Positions 1 through 8,073 of a stretch of 54,536 nt of DNA are shown here, one piece after another. A model generated the notes under the pieces. It worked only from the letters and a program-made list of their open reading frames with translations. It searched no databases and had not been told where the DNA came from. How positions within the stretch are numbered: position 1 is the stretch's first letter; each line of letters opens with the position of its first letter. Source of the stretch: Crocinitomix sp. GTDB taxonomy: Bacteria; Bacteroidota; Bacteroidia; Flavobacteriales_D; Crocinitomicaceae. The stretch lies in NCBI GenBank assembly GCA_013138735.1, contig WTCE01000115.1, forward strand, positions 1-54,536, written 5' to 3'. The position numbers and the translations under genes are program-made.

Positions 1-25
1 TCCCGACAGCTCTGTTCTGTTGGGA
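1..25. other. Inverted repeat at window edge
   Basis: The first 25 bases form a hairpin with arms TCCCGACAG and CTGTTGGGA (nine pairs, one of them G-T) around a 7-base loop. No T-run follows on the plus strand. It may be the stem of a terminator or an intergenic repeat belonging to a gene outside the window. Bases 26-157 hold only a short inverted repeat (ACGTAA at 85-90, TTACGT at 96-101) and nothing else that I can support. Confidence 0.35.
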
Positions 26-157
26 AATCTGTCACAAATTCAAGTATAGTCATTCCTTTTTTTCTATAAATGAACAAACTCAATACGTAATCTATTTACG
101 TTCTGGTATAATTGCGACGAATCAATAATTTATCTAATAATTCCATATTTATTTTAT

Positions 158-613
158 TTATGCTGTTTTGTTTTTATTATTTTCAGTAAGGATTTCAATC
201 CAATGATTCAACATCTCTTTCAATTGAAGTACTTCTGATAATTCGATATTATCATTCAACAGAATCTTGAGTAGTTGTTCAGGAATTGGTTTGGCTTTAT
301 CTTTTAAGCGCTTCCCTTTGCTCGTTAATTGGACAATAACACTCCGTTCATCTTCAGCGGATCTAGTGCGTTTTATCAGTTCAAATTTCTCCATGCGTTT
401 TAACAAGGGGGAAATGGTATTGGTGTTCAAGAGCAATTTTTCTGTAATTTGATTTACGGTAAGTTGATCGTTTTCCCATAGTACCATAAGCACTAAATAT
501 TGAGGGTAAGTTATCCCCATTTCATCTAGAAATGGTTTGTACGCCTTCGTGATCAATCTAGACGCTGAATAGATAGGGAAGCAGACTTGATTGCTTAATT
601 GTAAGTTGTCCAT
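158..613 (-). CDS. MarR/OhrR-family transcriptional regulator
   Basis: A 151-residue winged-helix repressor of the MarR family. The N-terminal stretch has a cysteine at residue 11 in the context QVCFPIYSASR, which matches the peroxide-sensing cysteine of OhrR-type regulators. The middle carries the helix-turn-helix (TVNQITEKLLLNTNTISPLL) and then the wing with the family signature RSAEDERSV. Length is normal for the family. Its ATG overlaps the stop of the upstream DoxX gene (TAATG), so the two are translationally coupled and probably share one promoter. By family knowledge it would repress its own operon and release it on oxidation by organic hydroperoxide or another oxidant. The DoxX partner is unlike the usual ohr peroxidase partner, so the inducer is uncertain. 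Confidence 0.88.
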   Translation of the reverse strand: MDNLQLSNQVCFPIYSASRLITKAYKPFLDEMGITYPQYLVLMVLWENDQLTVNQITEKLLLNTNTISPLLKRMEKFELIKRTRSAEDERSVIVQLTSKGKRLKDKAKPIPEQLLKILLNDNIELSEVLQLKEMLNHWIEILTENNKNKTA

Positions 614-1044
614 TATTTTTTAGATTGTTTTGTTCTCCAAGATCTCCATGCGCCTGATGACCATAAAGCCCATACAATAAGAACAGGTTGAAAAAATAAG
701 CGAATTAATCTTGCATTGTCTGAGTCTAATGCTCCAAAGGCATCTTTGCTACCCAAATATTGGGCAATATTACCGGGGAATATTAAAACAAAAAACAGGG
801 CCAATGCCCACCCGAATTTTGCACGCTGATTTTTCCAGAGCGCCAAGCCAAGTCCTAAAAGCATTTCTACAATACCTGAAAGTATCACCACCAAATCTTT
901 ACTCAATGGAACCCAGTCCGGAACCTGTGCTTGAAAGTCGACTCTATTGAAAGTAAGGTGGCTAAACCCAGCATAAACCATGAAAATGGCCAATAGAATT
1001 CTGAATATGTTTTGTAGCAGTGTTGTTTTTACTTCTTTACTCAT
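613..1044 (-). CDS. DoxX family membrane protein
   Basis: A 143-residue integral membrane protein with about four hydrophobic segments. The N-terminal segment LLQNIFRILLAIFMVYAGFS is followed by HLTFNRVDFQAQVPDWVP, then helices around a GIVEMLLGLGLAL motif and a C-terminal LIVWALWSSGAW helix. The order and the motifs AGxxHL and ExxLGxxL fit the DoxX/DoxD-like family, small membrane proteins linked to redox or respiratory functions. It is the first gene of a two-gene operon with a MarR-type regulator, overlapping by one base. This suggests a membrane response to oxidants or electrophiles. Substrate unknown. Confidence 0.82.
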   Translation of the reverse strand: MSKEVKTTLLQNIFRILLAIFMVYAGFSHLTFNRVDFQAQVPDWVPLSKDLVVILSGIVEMLLGLGLALWKNQRAKFGWALALFFVLIFPGNIAQYLGSKDAFGALDSDNARLIRLFFQPVLIVWALWSSGAWRSWRTKQSKK

Positions 1045-1072
1045 TATATTTCATGTTTAACGCAAGCGATTA

Positions 1073-1094
1073 TATCGTACGCGATACAAATGTA
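1073..1094 (-). promoter_or_regulatory. Promoter and probable operator of the DoxX-MarR operon
   Basis: Read on the minus strand, bases 1094-1087 are TACATTTG, a full match to the Bacteroidota -7 consensus TAnnTTTG. Directly downstream, bases 1086-1073 form an inverted repeat TATCG-N4-CGATA. A further overlapping half-site (CGAT at 1067-1070, ATCG at 1074-1077) lies next to it. The repeat therefore covers the expected transcription start, about 30 bases before the DoxX ATG. This is where a MarR-type repressor would be expected to bind. I did not find a clear -33 TTG. The operator assignment is inference. Confidence 0.6.
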
Positions 1095-1159
1095 ATGCTA
1101 TTTAATTTAGATTGCATCTTATTATTGAAATTTTAATGTAATAATCCACTTTAAGTCAT

Positions 1160-1191
1160 AAAAAAAGCGAATGAGCTATAGCCCAATTCGC
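1160..1191 (-). terminator. Rho-independent terminator after the YhfC-like gene
   Basis: On the minus strand an imperfect stem (GCGAATT..., paired with ...ATTCGC, bases 1191-1167) is followed by seven Ts. It lies about 105 bases beyond the stop of the minus-strand gene ending at 1297 and just upstream of the DoxX promoter, so it would insulate the two units. Confidence 0.65.
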
Positions 1192-1296
1192 AATTGATTA
1201 AAAATGTTTTGTTCTTTCTTGCCGGAATTACTATCGGTTTTTACCCAATCCTTTTAATCCTTACTCGCTTTTTCTTTGGTTCAAGTACTTTTTACG

Positions 1297-1992
1297 TTAT
1301 GTCAGTATAATACCTAGGATCAAAATGACACAGCCAATTATTAAAAAATTGAGTTGTGATTTACGAATTGATGTCTTATTCATTTTAACTACTAAAAAAT
1401 TGATAAAACTATGCAAAGGTATTGTTACTATAAGCGCATATGGACTAAATACTAATAGAAGACTGAATCCAATATGAACCGCACCAGCCGTAACTCTTTC
1501 TAAGGCTCCCCAAAAAGGAGTGCTAGGTGCTAAGGACTTGTCCATTCCCATTTGTTTCATGAGATTTTTTGCTTCTATTGCTTTAGCATCTGTTTTTTGT
1601 TCAAGTACTCCTATCCCAATGATTTGAATTAGCCCGTATACTATTTCAATCATTGCCCATCCAAGCCCAACTGAGTAGGCATTAGGAGCGTTAAGTCCAA
1701 TTATTAGAAGCAGAACTAATCTCGTGACTTCTTCAGTTGGCCCAGAAAACCCAACGATCAGTTTGTTAGACTTTTTTTGCTCAAATTTTTTCAATTTTAC
1801 AAAAAGAATTACCGGTAGCCTTAAAAGTAAAGCCACCCACCAACCTAAAGCACCTAACAAAACAGCGTTGTAATCAATTTTAATATCGATAAAATGAGCT
1901 AGAAGGAAAAATGGTAGTGGGACCAGAAAGTATAATGGTGCTGCCCAAAGTATATTTCGAATATAAGGCGTTAGTTTAATTTTTGATTTCAT
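1297..1992 (-). CDS. YhfC-family putative intramembrane metalloprotease
   Basis: A 231-residue polytopic membrane protein with six or more hydrophobic helices. Three features match the YhfC family of predicted membrane peptidases: the paired glutamates and arginine in PTEEVTR (E87, E88, R91), the segment LERVTAGAVHIGFS with a histidine at 173, and a second membrane histidine at 194 (PLHSFINFL). These acidic and His residues inside helices are the expected metal-binding and catalytic positions, as in CAAX-type proteases. Substrate unknown. It is monocistronic, with a terminator downstream at 1160-1191. Confidence 0.75.
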   Translation of the reverse strand: MKSKIKLTPYIRNILWAAPLYFLVPLPFFLLAHFIDIKIDYNAVLLGALGWWVALLLRLPVILFVKLKKFEQKKSNKLIVGFSGPTEEVTRLVLLLIIGLNAPNAYSVGLGWAMIEIVYGLIQIIGIGVLEQKTDAKAIEAKNLMKQMGMDKSLAPSTPFWGALERVTAGAVHIGFSLLLVFSPYALIVTIPLHSFINFLVVKMNKTSIRKSQLNFLIIGCVILILGIILT

Positions 1993-2156
1993 ACTGCTGA
2001 ATGTTCTTGGCTTAACTGATTTTATAGCCTAAGTCCTTATTAGTATAAACATCACTCTTCCTTAAATCTATTTCAAGAACAGGGATTATTGACACTCCAA
2101 TAAAGATAAGAATAAGAATCAAAATGCTTCAAAACTCATTCAAAATGATCCATACC

Positions 2157-2720
2157 TTAATCTTGTTTCACATAAGTATAATCCCGTTTGTCAAAAACAA
2201 CCTCCTTAACAAGTGTCAATGTCTCTGCTAAATTCTCTAAATTTTCAACAGATAAATAGCCATGAGCTGGCGTAATAATAATCCTTTTTGGCTTTTTTGG
2301 GGAGAGGTTGATGCATACATTTGCACTGTCTATATGTTCTAAAAATGTATAGTTTTTTTTGAGTGTTGCGATTAATTCCTTTGCCCCAGTGAACTTATAT
2401 TGTTGGTCAATGGTTTCTTGTAGCGAACCATGTTTGCCATAAACAAATATTCTATACATTCTACTCCAATAAGAGCGTGGGAAAACTAATAGCTCGGTCT
2501 CAAATGCTTGCTCTAAAATCAGTTGCATTCGAAACACTCCAGAAAATGAATCTGCACCACCAACTTCGCTTATAGAAACAGCAATTTTGTTTCCTTTATA
2601 GCGCATTTTTCCACTTTGGGCTTGCGAAGTGATTTTACCATTTGGTGTATGCGCAGATTTTTCCTCCTCTTCAAAATAGATGCCATTATACTTCGTAATA
2701 AATGTTTCTATAATATTCAT
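2157..2720 (-). CDS. Hypothetical protein, 187 residues
   Basis: I do not recognise this family. The protein is soluble, with no signal peptide or membrane helix. It reads as an alpha/beta domain with alternating hydrophobic strands (GNKIAVSISEVGGADSF, RMQLILEQAFETELLVFP), a central stretch with aromatic and basic residues (PRSYWSRMYRIFVYGK), and a Lys/Pro-rich turn before a last strand (SPKKPKRIIITPAHGYL). It lies 64 bases downstream of the DUF4231 gene in the same direction, so the two may be co-transcribed. Codon use and length look like a real gene. Confidence 0.6.
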   Translation of the reverse strand: MNIIETFITKYNGIYFEEEEKSAHTPNGKITSQAQSGKMRYKGNKIAVSISEVGGADSFSGVFRMQLILEQAFETELLVFPRSYWSRMYRIFVYGKHGSLQETIDQQYKFTGAKELIATLKKNYTFLEHIDSANVCINLSPKKPKRIIITPAHGYLSVENLENLAETLTLVKEVVFDKRDYTYVKQD

Positions 2721-2784
2721 TTAAGTCAATCGTAAATTAGGTAGATTGTTTTGAAAATGGACATTTGCGCATGATAGTAAGCTA

Positions 2785-3231
2785 TTACTTAGGCTTTTTG
2801 TTGGTTGAAGTCTTAGATTTACTTTCTTGCAACCACGTCTGGTTTTCGTTCATGATGATACCTTCTAGTTTTTGAATCCATTCAAGTTGCTCTTCTTCAT
2901 CTAATCTGTCTGCCATCAGGGTTAAAACAAATTTTTCGGATTTCAATTTTTCACTTGTTGTTCTGTACAATAACCATTTTTGGTAGAAGCCAAAGAGGTT
3001 CAACATACCCGTAATAACGGTAATTAAAACGCCCATAAATCCAATGGAGTATTTTAAAATGTCAAAATCCTTTAATGGTTCATCAAAAGAGGTTAAGAAA
3101 GGAATGAGTGTTGAAATGATCAGTATGAAAATATTTCCCGCAAAGAAATATCTTTTATAAGATTTTGACTTCTTGTCGTACCATTTTACTTGGGGGTCAA
3201 TGCGTTCTTTAATGTAAGTATTTAAATCCAT
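2785..3231 (-). CDS. DUF4231 (SLATT-like) two-helix membrane protein
   Basis: A 148-residue protein with an N-terminal helix rich in charged and aromatic residues (ERIDPQVKWYDKKSKSYKRY), two transmembrane segments (FFAGNIFILIISTLIPFL and YSIGFMGVLITVITGMLNLF), and then a C-terminal amphipathic helix (YQKWLLYRTTSEKLKSEKF). This order is diagnostic of DUF4231, related to the SLATT two-helix domains that often act as membrane-perturbing effectors beside nucleotide-sensing partners. Here no SMODS or SLOG gene is adjacent. The only close neighbour is an unrecognised 187-residue protein 64 bases downstream, so a defence role is possible but not shown. Confidence 0.8.
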   Translation of the reverse strand: MDLNTYIKERIDPQVKWYDKKSKSYKRYFFAGNIFILIISTLIPFLTSFDEPLKDFDILKYSIGFMGVLITVITGMLNLFGFYQKWLLYRTTSEKLKSEKFVLTLMADRLDEEEQLEWIQKLEGIIMNENQTWLQESKSKTSTNKKPK

Positions 3232-3368
3232 AGCTAAATTATTTCAATGTTTAGGTGTGCTGCAAAAATCAATTTGTTGTTAGGTGGTGTTGAAGCAAAT
3301 CTTTGCGAGCAGGGTGATTCGTTAAAATTTCAATCTTCGGCAATATAACAAAAAGGTTTTAGAATCGA

Positions 3369-3740
3369 TTATTGTGAGACAAGCAGATAGTATCCGTCCA
3401 AATCTCTAAGAGCAAATTCCTTTTGACCTGAACTCTCATTTAATTGGGGTTCAAATTCAATTGTGGTTCCTTGTAGTTTAGCTTTCTCCCAACATTTTTC
3501 AAGATCCTGCACTTTCAAATAAAGAATTAAACCATTGCCATTATTGGTTGCTGATTTGGTAAGGGTTGGATGCTCATGTTCACCCCAAACGTGCAAATTT
3601 AGAATGAAATTACCGGCATTATCTTGCAGCATCTCAAAGGTATCTCCGCCATGCGCACTCTTAAGTCCAAAAACTGCTTGATACCATTCAGAATTTTTTT
3701 AAACGTTTTCTACGCCTATAATTGGTTGAATTTTAATCAT
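3369..3740 (-). pseudogene. VOC (glyoxalase-like) family gene with one in-frame stop
   Basis: Reading from the ATG at 3740-3738 gives a good VOC-family N-terminus (IQPIIGVENV), then a TAA stop at 3701-3699 (codon 14), and then continuous reading in the same frame (KNSEWYQAVFGLK...) to the natural stop at 3369. The frame is intact on both sides, so a single A-to-T change (AAA to TAA) explains the break. The rest has the VOC hallmarks (QAVFGLK, NFILNLHVWGEHEHP, LRDLDGYYLLV). The full length would be 123 residues, normal for a single-domain VOC protein. An internal ATG at 3632 could give only an 87-residue fragment lacking the first beta-alpha-beta unit. It may be a true recent pseudogene or a sequencing error. 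Confidence 0.75.
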
Positions 3741-3769
3741 ATTTGAATTCGTCTGAAGGGTTAAAGCTC

Positions 3770-5299
3770 TTAGACATCAACTTCCTCGTTGAGGTTTGTG
3801 TTTTCAGGTTTAGGCGGATAAATTTTTGAAACGATATACCCTACAATCATTGCTAACGCAAAAGACGGCGCTAGGACATCTAACTGTTCTAAATACTCCG
3901 CTATCGCATCTATCCTAGAAAACACAAACTTGAACAATATGACGGATGTAAACCCTGTTATCATAGAAGCGATTGCGCCTTGTTCTGAATAGCCTTTCCA
4001 AAAAAGAGATAGGATAATTACAGGACAGAAAGTAGCAGCAATGCCGGACCATCCAAAAATCATAATCCAGAAAACTTGCCTATCGGGATAGAGGTTGTAT
4101 AATAAAATGGCAATTCCAAGTGCGGCCAAAGCCATGCCAACTGTCACAAATCTTGAGAATGTTGTTAAGTCTTTATCTTTTAAATGAGGTCTGAAGATCT
4201 TCTGATAAAAGTCACGAGTAACAGCGCTTGAAGCCAAAATAAGAAGTGAGTCAATTGTTGACATAATAGCTGAAAGTACAATAGCAATGAAGATAGCAAC
4301 TAGAATTGTTGGTAAGAATTCATGTGTCATCATACTTAAGACATTTTCACCTCCAGTTCCTAAAACTGCTTCAGGATCCTGTCCTTCACTCGTAAAATAA
4401 ATTCGAGCAAGAATACCAATTGTAACTGCAGCAGCATCTGTGACGAGGGTAAATAATAATGCGACCCATTTTCCTTTATCAATTTCATTTTCGTTTTTAA
4501 TTGACATGAATCGAACATAGACTTGCGGAGAACCTAAGAAACCGAGTCCAATCATTGAGAAACCTAAAATTGTAAATAGGTTCATCCAGCCGTCGTCGCT
4601 TCTTCCCATTACTTGCGTAAGGGTAGGGTCAATAGCGTTCAGTCCATCAGTAATTCCAGTGCCATGATCCATAGAGAACCAGATAACAATTGGCAGTAAA
4701 ACCAAGCCGAAAAACATTAAAACGCCTTGGAACATATCAGACCAAACCGCAGCTACAAATCCGCCAATAAAAATATAAAGTAGAACAATTGCGAACCCAA
4801 CTAGCGCACCAATTTTATAGTCAATATTAAGCATAGATTCGAAGGCGATTCCCGTGACATCCATTTGGGATGCGACATAAATGACAACGAAAACAACCAG
4901 CACAGATGCCGCAATGATACGAAGCGTATTGGTGGATGATTTAAAATGACTTTGCAAATAATCAGGGATTGTAATGGAACCGTACCTATCGGACCGCCTT
5001 TTAAAGCGCTTGGCCATGAATTGCCAGGAAATAAGTACGCCAAGTAATTCTCCAACAACTACCCAATAGCCGGAATAGCCAGCCATGGCACCCATCCCGG
5101 TAAGACCAATCAACAGCCAACCCGATTCGCCAGTTGCACGTGCCGAAAAAGCAACCGCCCAAAAGCCCATATTTTTTCCGCCCACATAATAATCACTCAT
5201 GCCTTTAATTCGGCGAGAGGCGAGAATTCCAATGAGAAATAAGATGCCCACATAAACGGCGAGAACTGCTATTTTTATTATAAAATCTTGGTCTTGCAT
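3770..5299 (-). CDS. putP: Sodium/solute symporter, PutP-like (SSS family)
   Basis: A 509-residue protein with about 13 hydrophobic segments and the LeuT-fold SSS signatures. These include the N-terminal DYYVGGKNMGFWAVAFSA motif, ATGESGWLLIGLTG (the sodium and substrate region of PutP, where the family often has SDMSGW or similar), the TIPDYLQSHF loop, and VLSAIMSTIDSLLILASSA, the conserved sodium-2 site helix. Length and motif order match the PutP sodium/proline symporters. It is divergent from the cysteine dioxygenase operon across a 278-base intergenic region. The substrate could therefore be proline or a small zwitterion such as taurine or hypotaurine. The specificity is inference. Confidence 0.85.
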   Translation of the reverse strand: MQDQDFIIKIAVLAVYVGILFLIGILASRRIKGMSDYYVGGKNMGFWAVAFSARATGESGWLLIGLTGMGAMAGYSGYWVVVGELLGVLISWQFMAKRFKRRSDRYGSITIPDYLQSHFKSSTNTLRIIAASVLVVFVVIYVASQMDVTGIAFESMLNIDYKIGALVGFAIVLLYIFIGGFVAAVWSDMFQGVLMFFGLVLLPIVIWFSMDHGTGITDGLNAIDPTLTQVMGRSDDGWMNLFTILGFSMIGLGFLGSPQVYVRFMSIKNENEIDKGKWVALLFTLVTDAAAVTIGILARIYFTSEGQDPEAVLGTGGENVLSMMTHEFLPTILVAIFIAIVLSAIMSTIDSLLILASSAVTRDFYQKIFRPHLKDKDLTTFSRFVTVGMALAALGIAILLYNLYPDRQVFWIMIFGWSGIAATFCPVIILSLFWKGYSEQGAIASMITGFTSVILFKFVFSRIDAIAEYLEQLDVLAPSFALAMIVGYIVSKIYPPKPENTNLNEEVDV

Positions 5300-5469
5300 A
5301 ATGTTTGCTCTTCGTTATTCGCTTTCAATTCCATTGTAAGATGAAAATCTCAATAGAATTGCTGAAATTTGGATTTTAAATATGGCGCAAAATGCTTAAA
5401 AAAATGAAATAAATTGCAATTTTTAAGCAGAAATCCTTAAGAAATAGCTGAAAAAAGGATAAAAATGAC

Positions 5470-5477
5470 TAAATTTG
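5470..5477 (+). promoter_or_regulatory. Bacteroidota -7 box upstream of cysteine dioxygenase
   Basis: TAAATTTG matches the -7 consensus TAnnTTTG exactly and lies 100 bases before the cysteine dioxygenase start. I did not find a convincing -33 TTG at the usual distance. The rest of the 5300-5577 divergent intergenic region holds no further gene. Confidence 0.4.
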
Positions 5478-5577
5478 CATCACTCGATTGATTCGATAAT
5501 TCATTTGAATTGATTAGTTGAATTTGGGGATTGACCTTGGATTTGTACATTGAATGAACAAAAAGAGATAAACCATT

Positions 5578-6126
5578 TTGACTTCTACCGAACACACCAC
5601 AGAAACATTCCAATCATTAGATGAACTAGTTTCCGCCCTATCAGAAGGGGAGAGGACGACCTACGACAACATAATACGTTCAACAAACTTGCCAAGTAGC
5701 ATTTATGAAAATTTTTGCTCATGGTCTGATAAATCATACACTCGAAATTGTATAATTGACACCGAAAAATTTGAATTGATCCTACTTTGTTGGGAGCCAG
5801 GACAAATGACTCCAATTCATGATCATGGTGGGGAAGAGTGCTGGGTGAAAGTTATCTCAGGTGAATTTAGAGAAACAATTTACCAAGAAAATGAAGCAGG
5901 AGAGCTTACTGTTGTTAAATCAGCCGTAGCAAAAACGAACGACATTACTTATATGATAGATTTTATGGGCTTCCATAGTTTAGAAAATCTGTCGAACGAA
6001 AGAAGTATGTCATTGCATCTTTATGCAAAACCAATTCGGAGTTGCAATTCGTATGATGCCATTTCTGGAGAATTCGTCAATAAAGATTTAGTCTATAATA
6101 CGGTCTCAGAATTCGGGACAAAATAA
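5578..6126 (+). CDS. Cysteine dioxygenase (type I)
   Basis: A cupin-fold mononuclear iron enzyme that oxidises L-cysteine with oxygen to cysteine sulfinate. The cupin motif IHDHGGEECWVKVISGEF supplies two iron ligands (H81, H83), and the third histidine is H133 in MGFHSLENLS. A cysteine five residues after the second His (C88) and a tyrosine in SLHLYAKP (Y149, with H147) correspond to the Cys-Tyr thioether cofactor and catalytic His of animal and bacterial enzymes. The reading frame has no ATG near its N-terminus. TTG at 5578 is the most likely start, because an in-frame ATG at 5554 is followed by TAA after five codons. It is followed 14 bases later by a PLP decarboxylase, giving a two-step cysteine-to-hypotaurine unit. 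Confidence 0.88.
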   Translation: MTSTEHTTETFQSLDELVSALSEGERTTYDNIIRSTNLPSSIYENFCSWSDKSYTRNCIIDTEKFELILLCWEPGQMTPIHDHGGEECWVKVISGEFRETIYQENEAGELTVVKSAVAKTNDITYMIDFMGFHSLENLSNERSMSLHLYAKPIRSCNSYDAISGEFVNKDLVYNTVSEFGTK

Positions 6127-6140
6127 AATAATAAAATTAC

Positions 6141-7541
6141 ATGTCTGATATTAATAGTGATTTAAGCTTATTCAATGAACTTGTTGAAGTCTTGCTTAAG
6201 GAAGAAGAGAAGCATCCAGTAGCGGATCGAATTGAGTCTGATAAACTGTATGATTCAATTGATTTGTCATTGAATGAAACAGGAATGGTGGATGATGCTT
6301 TTAAAGCAGTGCTTCAAGACGTGATCGTATCAACTCCAAAAACGGCAACGAACTTATTCTTTAACCAACTTTTTGGAGGAAGACAAAGCAAAGCTGTTTT
6401 AGGGGACTTATTGGCCGTTATGTTAAATAACAGTATGTATACCTACAAGGTTGCAGGTCCTCAAGTTGGAATTGAGCAAGAAATTATCAGACAATCTTGC
6501 GATCTAATTGGATATGGATCAGAAAGCAATGGTACTTTCCCAACGGGAGGTTCAATGAGTAATTATATGGCTTTGGTGATGGCGCGTGATGCTAAAGATC
6601 CTGATTGTAGAAATACAGGAATGTCAAAACCATTGGTTGTTTATACTTCTAAGGAATCACATTATTCAAATGCCAAGAATGCAAGTTTTGCAGGAATCGG
6701 CAGAAACAATCTCCGTTATATTCCTGCAGATTCAGTTGGGCGAATGATTCCAGCAGAATTAGAAAAGCAAATCATTAAAGACATCAATGACGGATTTATT
6801 CCGACTTATGTAAATGCGACAGCAGGAACAACTGTTTTAGGAGCTTTTGATCCAGTTGATAAAATAGCAGATATAACTGAAAAATATAATGTTTGGCTGC
6901 ACGTTGATGGTGCGTATTCAGGAAGTGTCATTTTTAGCGATAAGTATAAACATCTTTTAAAAGGGATGGAACGATCAGATTCTTTCAGTTATAATGCGCA
7001 TAAAATGCTAGGCACGCCAATGACGTGTTCGCTCATTTTAGTGAAAGATAAAAAGCAGTTACACGATTCGTTTAGTAATGAGGCTGATTATTTATATCAA
7101 ACAGATGGTGATGATTTCAACTTGGGAAAAACTTCTTTCCAATGCGGAAGAAGAAATGATGCACTTAAATTCTGGACGCTTTGGAAATCTGTTGGATCGA
7201 ATGGTTTAAAGCAAATTATAGATCAGCAATTTGATTTGGCAGACGTGGCGAGAGATTACGTAAGCAATAATCCTGATTATACCTTATACAGTTATGATGA
7301 ATCTATTTCGATCTGTTTCAATTATAAGAATATAGATCCTATAGCGCTTTGTACGGCTTTGTACGAGCATCAAGAAACGGTTGTAGGCTTTGGTTCTTTT
7401 AACGCCGATACTTTTATTCGCTTAGTGACAATTAATGCCACTAATTCTAAACAAGATATTTTGAATTTCTTTAAAGTAATGGAGGATTTTGTAGCGAAGA
7501 CACCTAATTTGACAAAAGTAAAGGAAGAGATTAACGGATAG
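6141..7541 (+). CDS. PLP-dependent group II decarboxylase (probable cysteine sulfinate decarboxylase)
   Basis: A 466-residue fold-type I PLP enzyme of the glutamate / cysteine-sulfinate / aromatic decarboxylase family. The aspartate that contacts the pyridine nitrogen is D256 (WLHVDGAYSG), and the Schiff-base lysine is K288 in FSYNAHKMLGTPMTCS. The glycine-rich phosphate region GTFPTGGSMSNYMAL and the histidine of SKESHYSNAKNA are also present. Because it lies 14 bases after cysteine dioxygenase, whose product is cysteine sulfinate, the likely reaction is decarboxylation to hypotaurine. Glutamate or aspartate decarboxylase cannot be excluded from sequence alone. It converges with a small minus-strand gene only 8 bases away. 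Confidence 0.85.
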   Translation: MSDINSDLSLFNELVEVLLKEEEKHPVADRIESDKLYDSIDLSLNETGMVDDAFKAVLQDVIVSTPKTATNLFFNQLFGGRQSKAVLGDLLAVMLNNSMYTYKVAGPQVGIEQEIIRQSCDLIGYGSESNGTFPTGGSMSNYMALVMARDAKDPDCRNTGMSKPLVVYTSKESHYSNAKNASFAGIGRNNLRYIPADSVGRMIPAELEKQIIKDINDGFIPTYVNATAGTTVLGAFDPVDKIADITEKYNVWLHVDGAYSGSVIFSDKYKHLLKGMERSDSFSYNAHKMLGTPMTCSLILVKDKKQLHDSFSNEADYLYQTDGDDFNLGKTSFQCGRRNDALKFWTLWKSVGSNGLKQIIDQQFDLADVARDYVSNNPDYTLYSYDESISICFNYKNIDPIALCTALYEHQETVVGFGSFNADTFIRLVTINATNSKQDILNFFKVMEDFVAKTPNLTKVKEEING

Positions 7542-7548
7542 CAAGATA

Positions 7549-7860
7549 CTATTCAGAGCTAGCAGCTTCATTTGCCGCTAAAAGCAAGTCGCAGAGTATT
7601 TGATTCGTTTTTATAAGCATTCTGTCATTGTCTTTTTCTCTTTTCGCTAAAGCAAAAACGCCCTGCGCCTTATTTATGTTAGATAGCGTATATCCATTTA
7701 GTTTCAAAGAAATTGTCGATAAGTCAATTAAATAAAGTTCATACGTGTTGAACTTAAAAAAAGCGGTATTGCTTTTTTTAAGTTGAACGTCTATATAGTT
7801 ATAGACAATTATGAAGTTTTTTGTAGAAAAACAACCTTCTACTTTCTTGGTGTCACGCAT
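7549..7860 (-). CDS. Small hypothetical protein, 103 residues
   Basis: I do not recognise it. The N-terminal part is strand-rich with aromatic residues (FSTKNFIIVYNYIDVQLKK, AFFKFNTYELYLIDLSTISL), and the C-terminal part is helical and charged (FALAKREKDNDRMLIKTNQI). No signal peptide or membrane helix. It converges with the decarboxylase gene and fills the space almost exactly, which supports a real gene. Bases 7861-8073 upstream hold nothing else I can support. Confidence 0.45.
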   Translation of the reverse strand: MRDTKKVEGCFSTKNFIIVYNYIDVQLKKSNTAFFKFNTYELYLIDLSTISLKLNGYTLSNINKAQGVFALAKREKDNDRMLIKTNQILCDLLLAANEAASSE

Positions 7861-8073
7861 TTAGTCTTTGTTTCAAAATCAATATTGGCATTCGTAAAAA
7901 CTACAATATATAACAAATACCTTTATTTTTCTTTATACTTCCCTCACTCCTAGCTGATTTAGTGAATTTTGGTGTTTTCAGTTTGTTCCAATCGAATCTG
8001 ATGGATCTCCTTGTTCTGAAAGAAGACTATGGGTTCTATCAGTTGTTTTCTACTTGAAGGATGCCCTTGTTTT

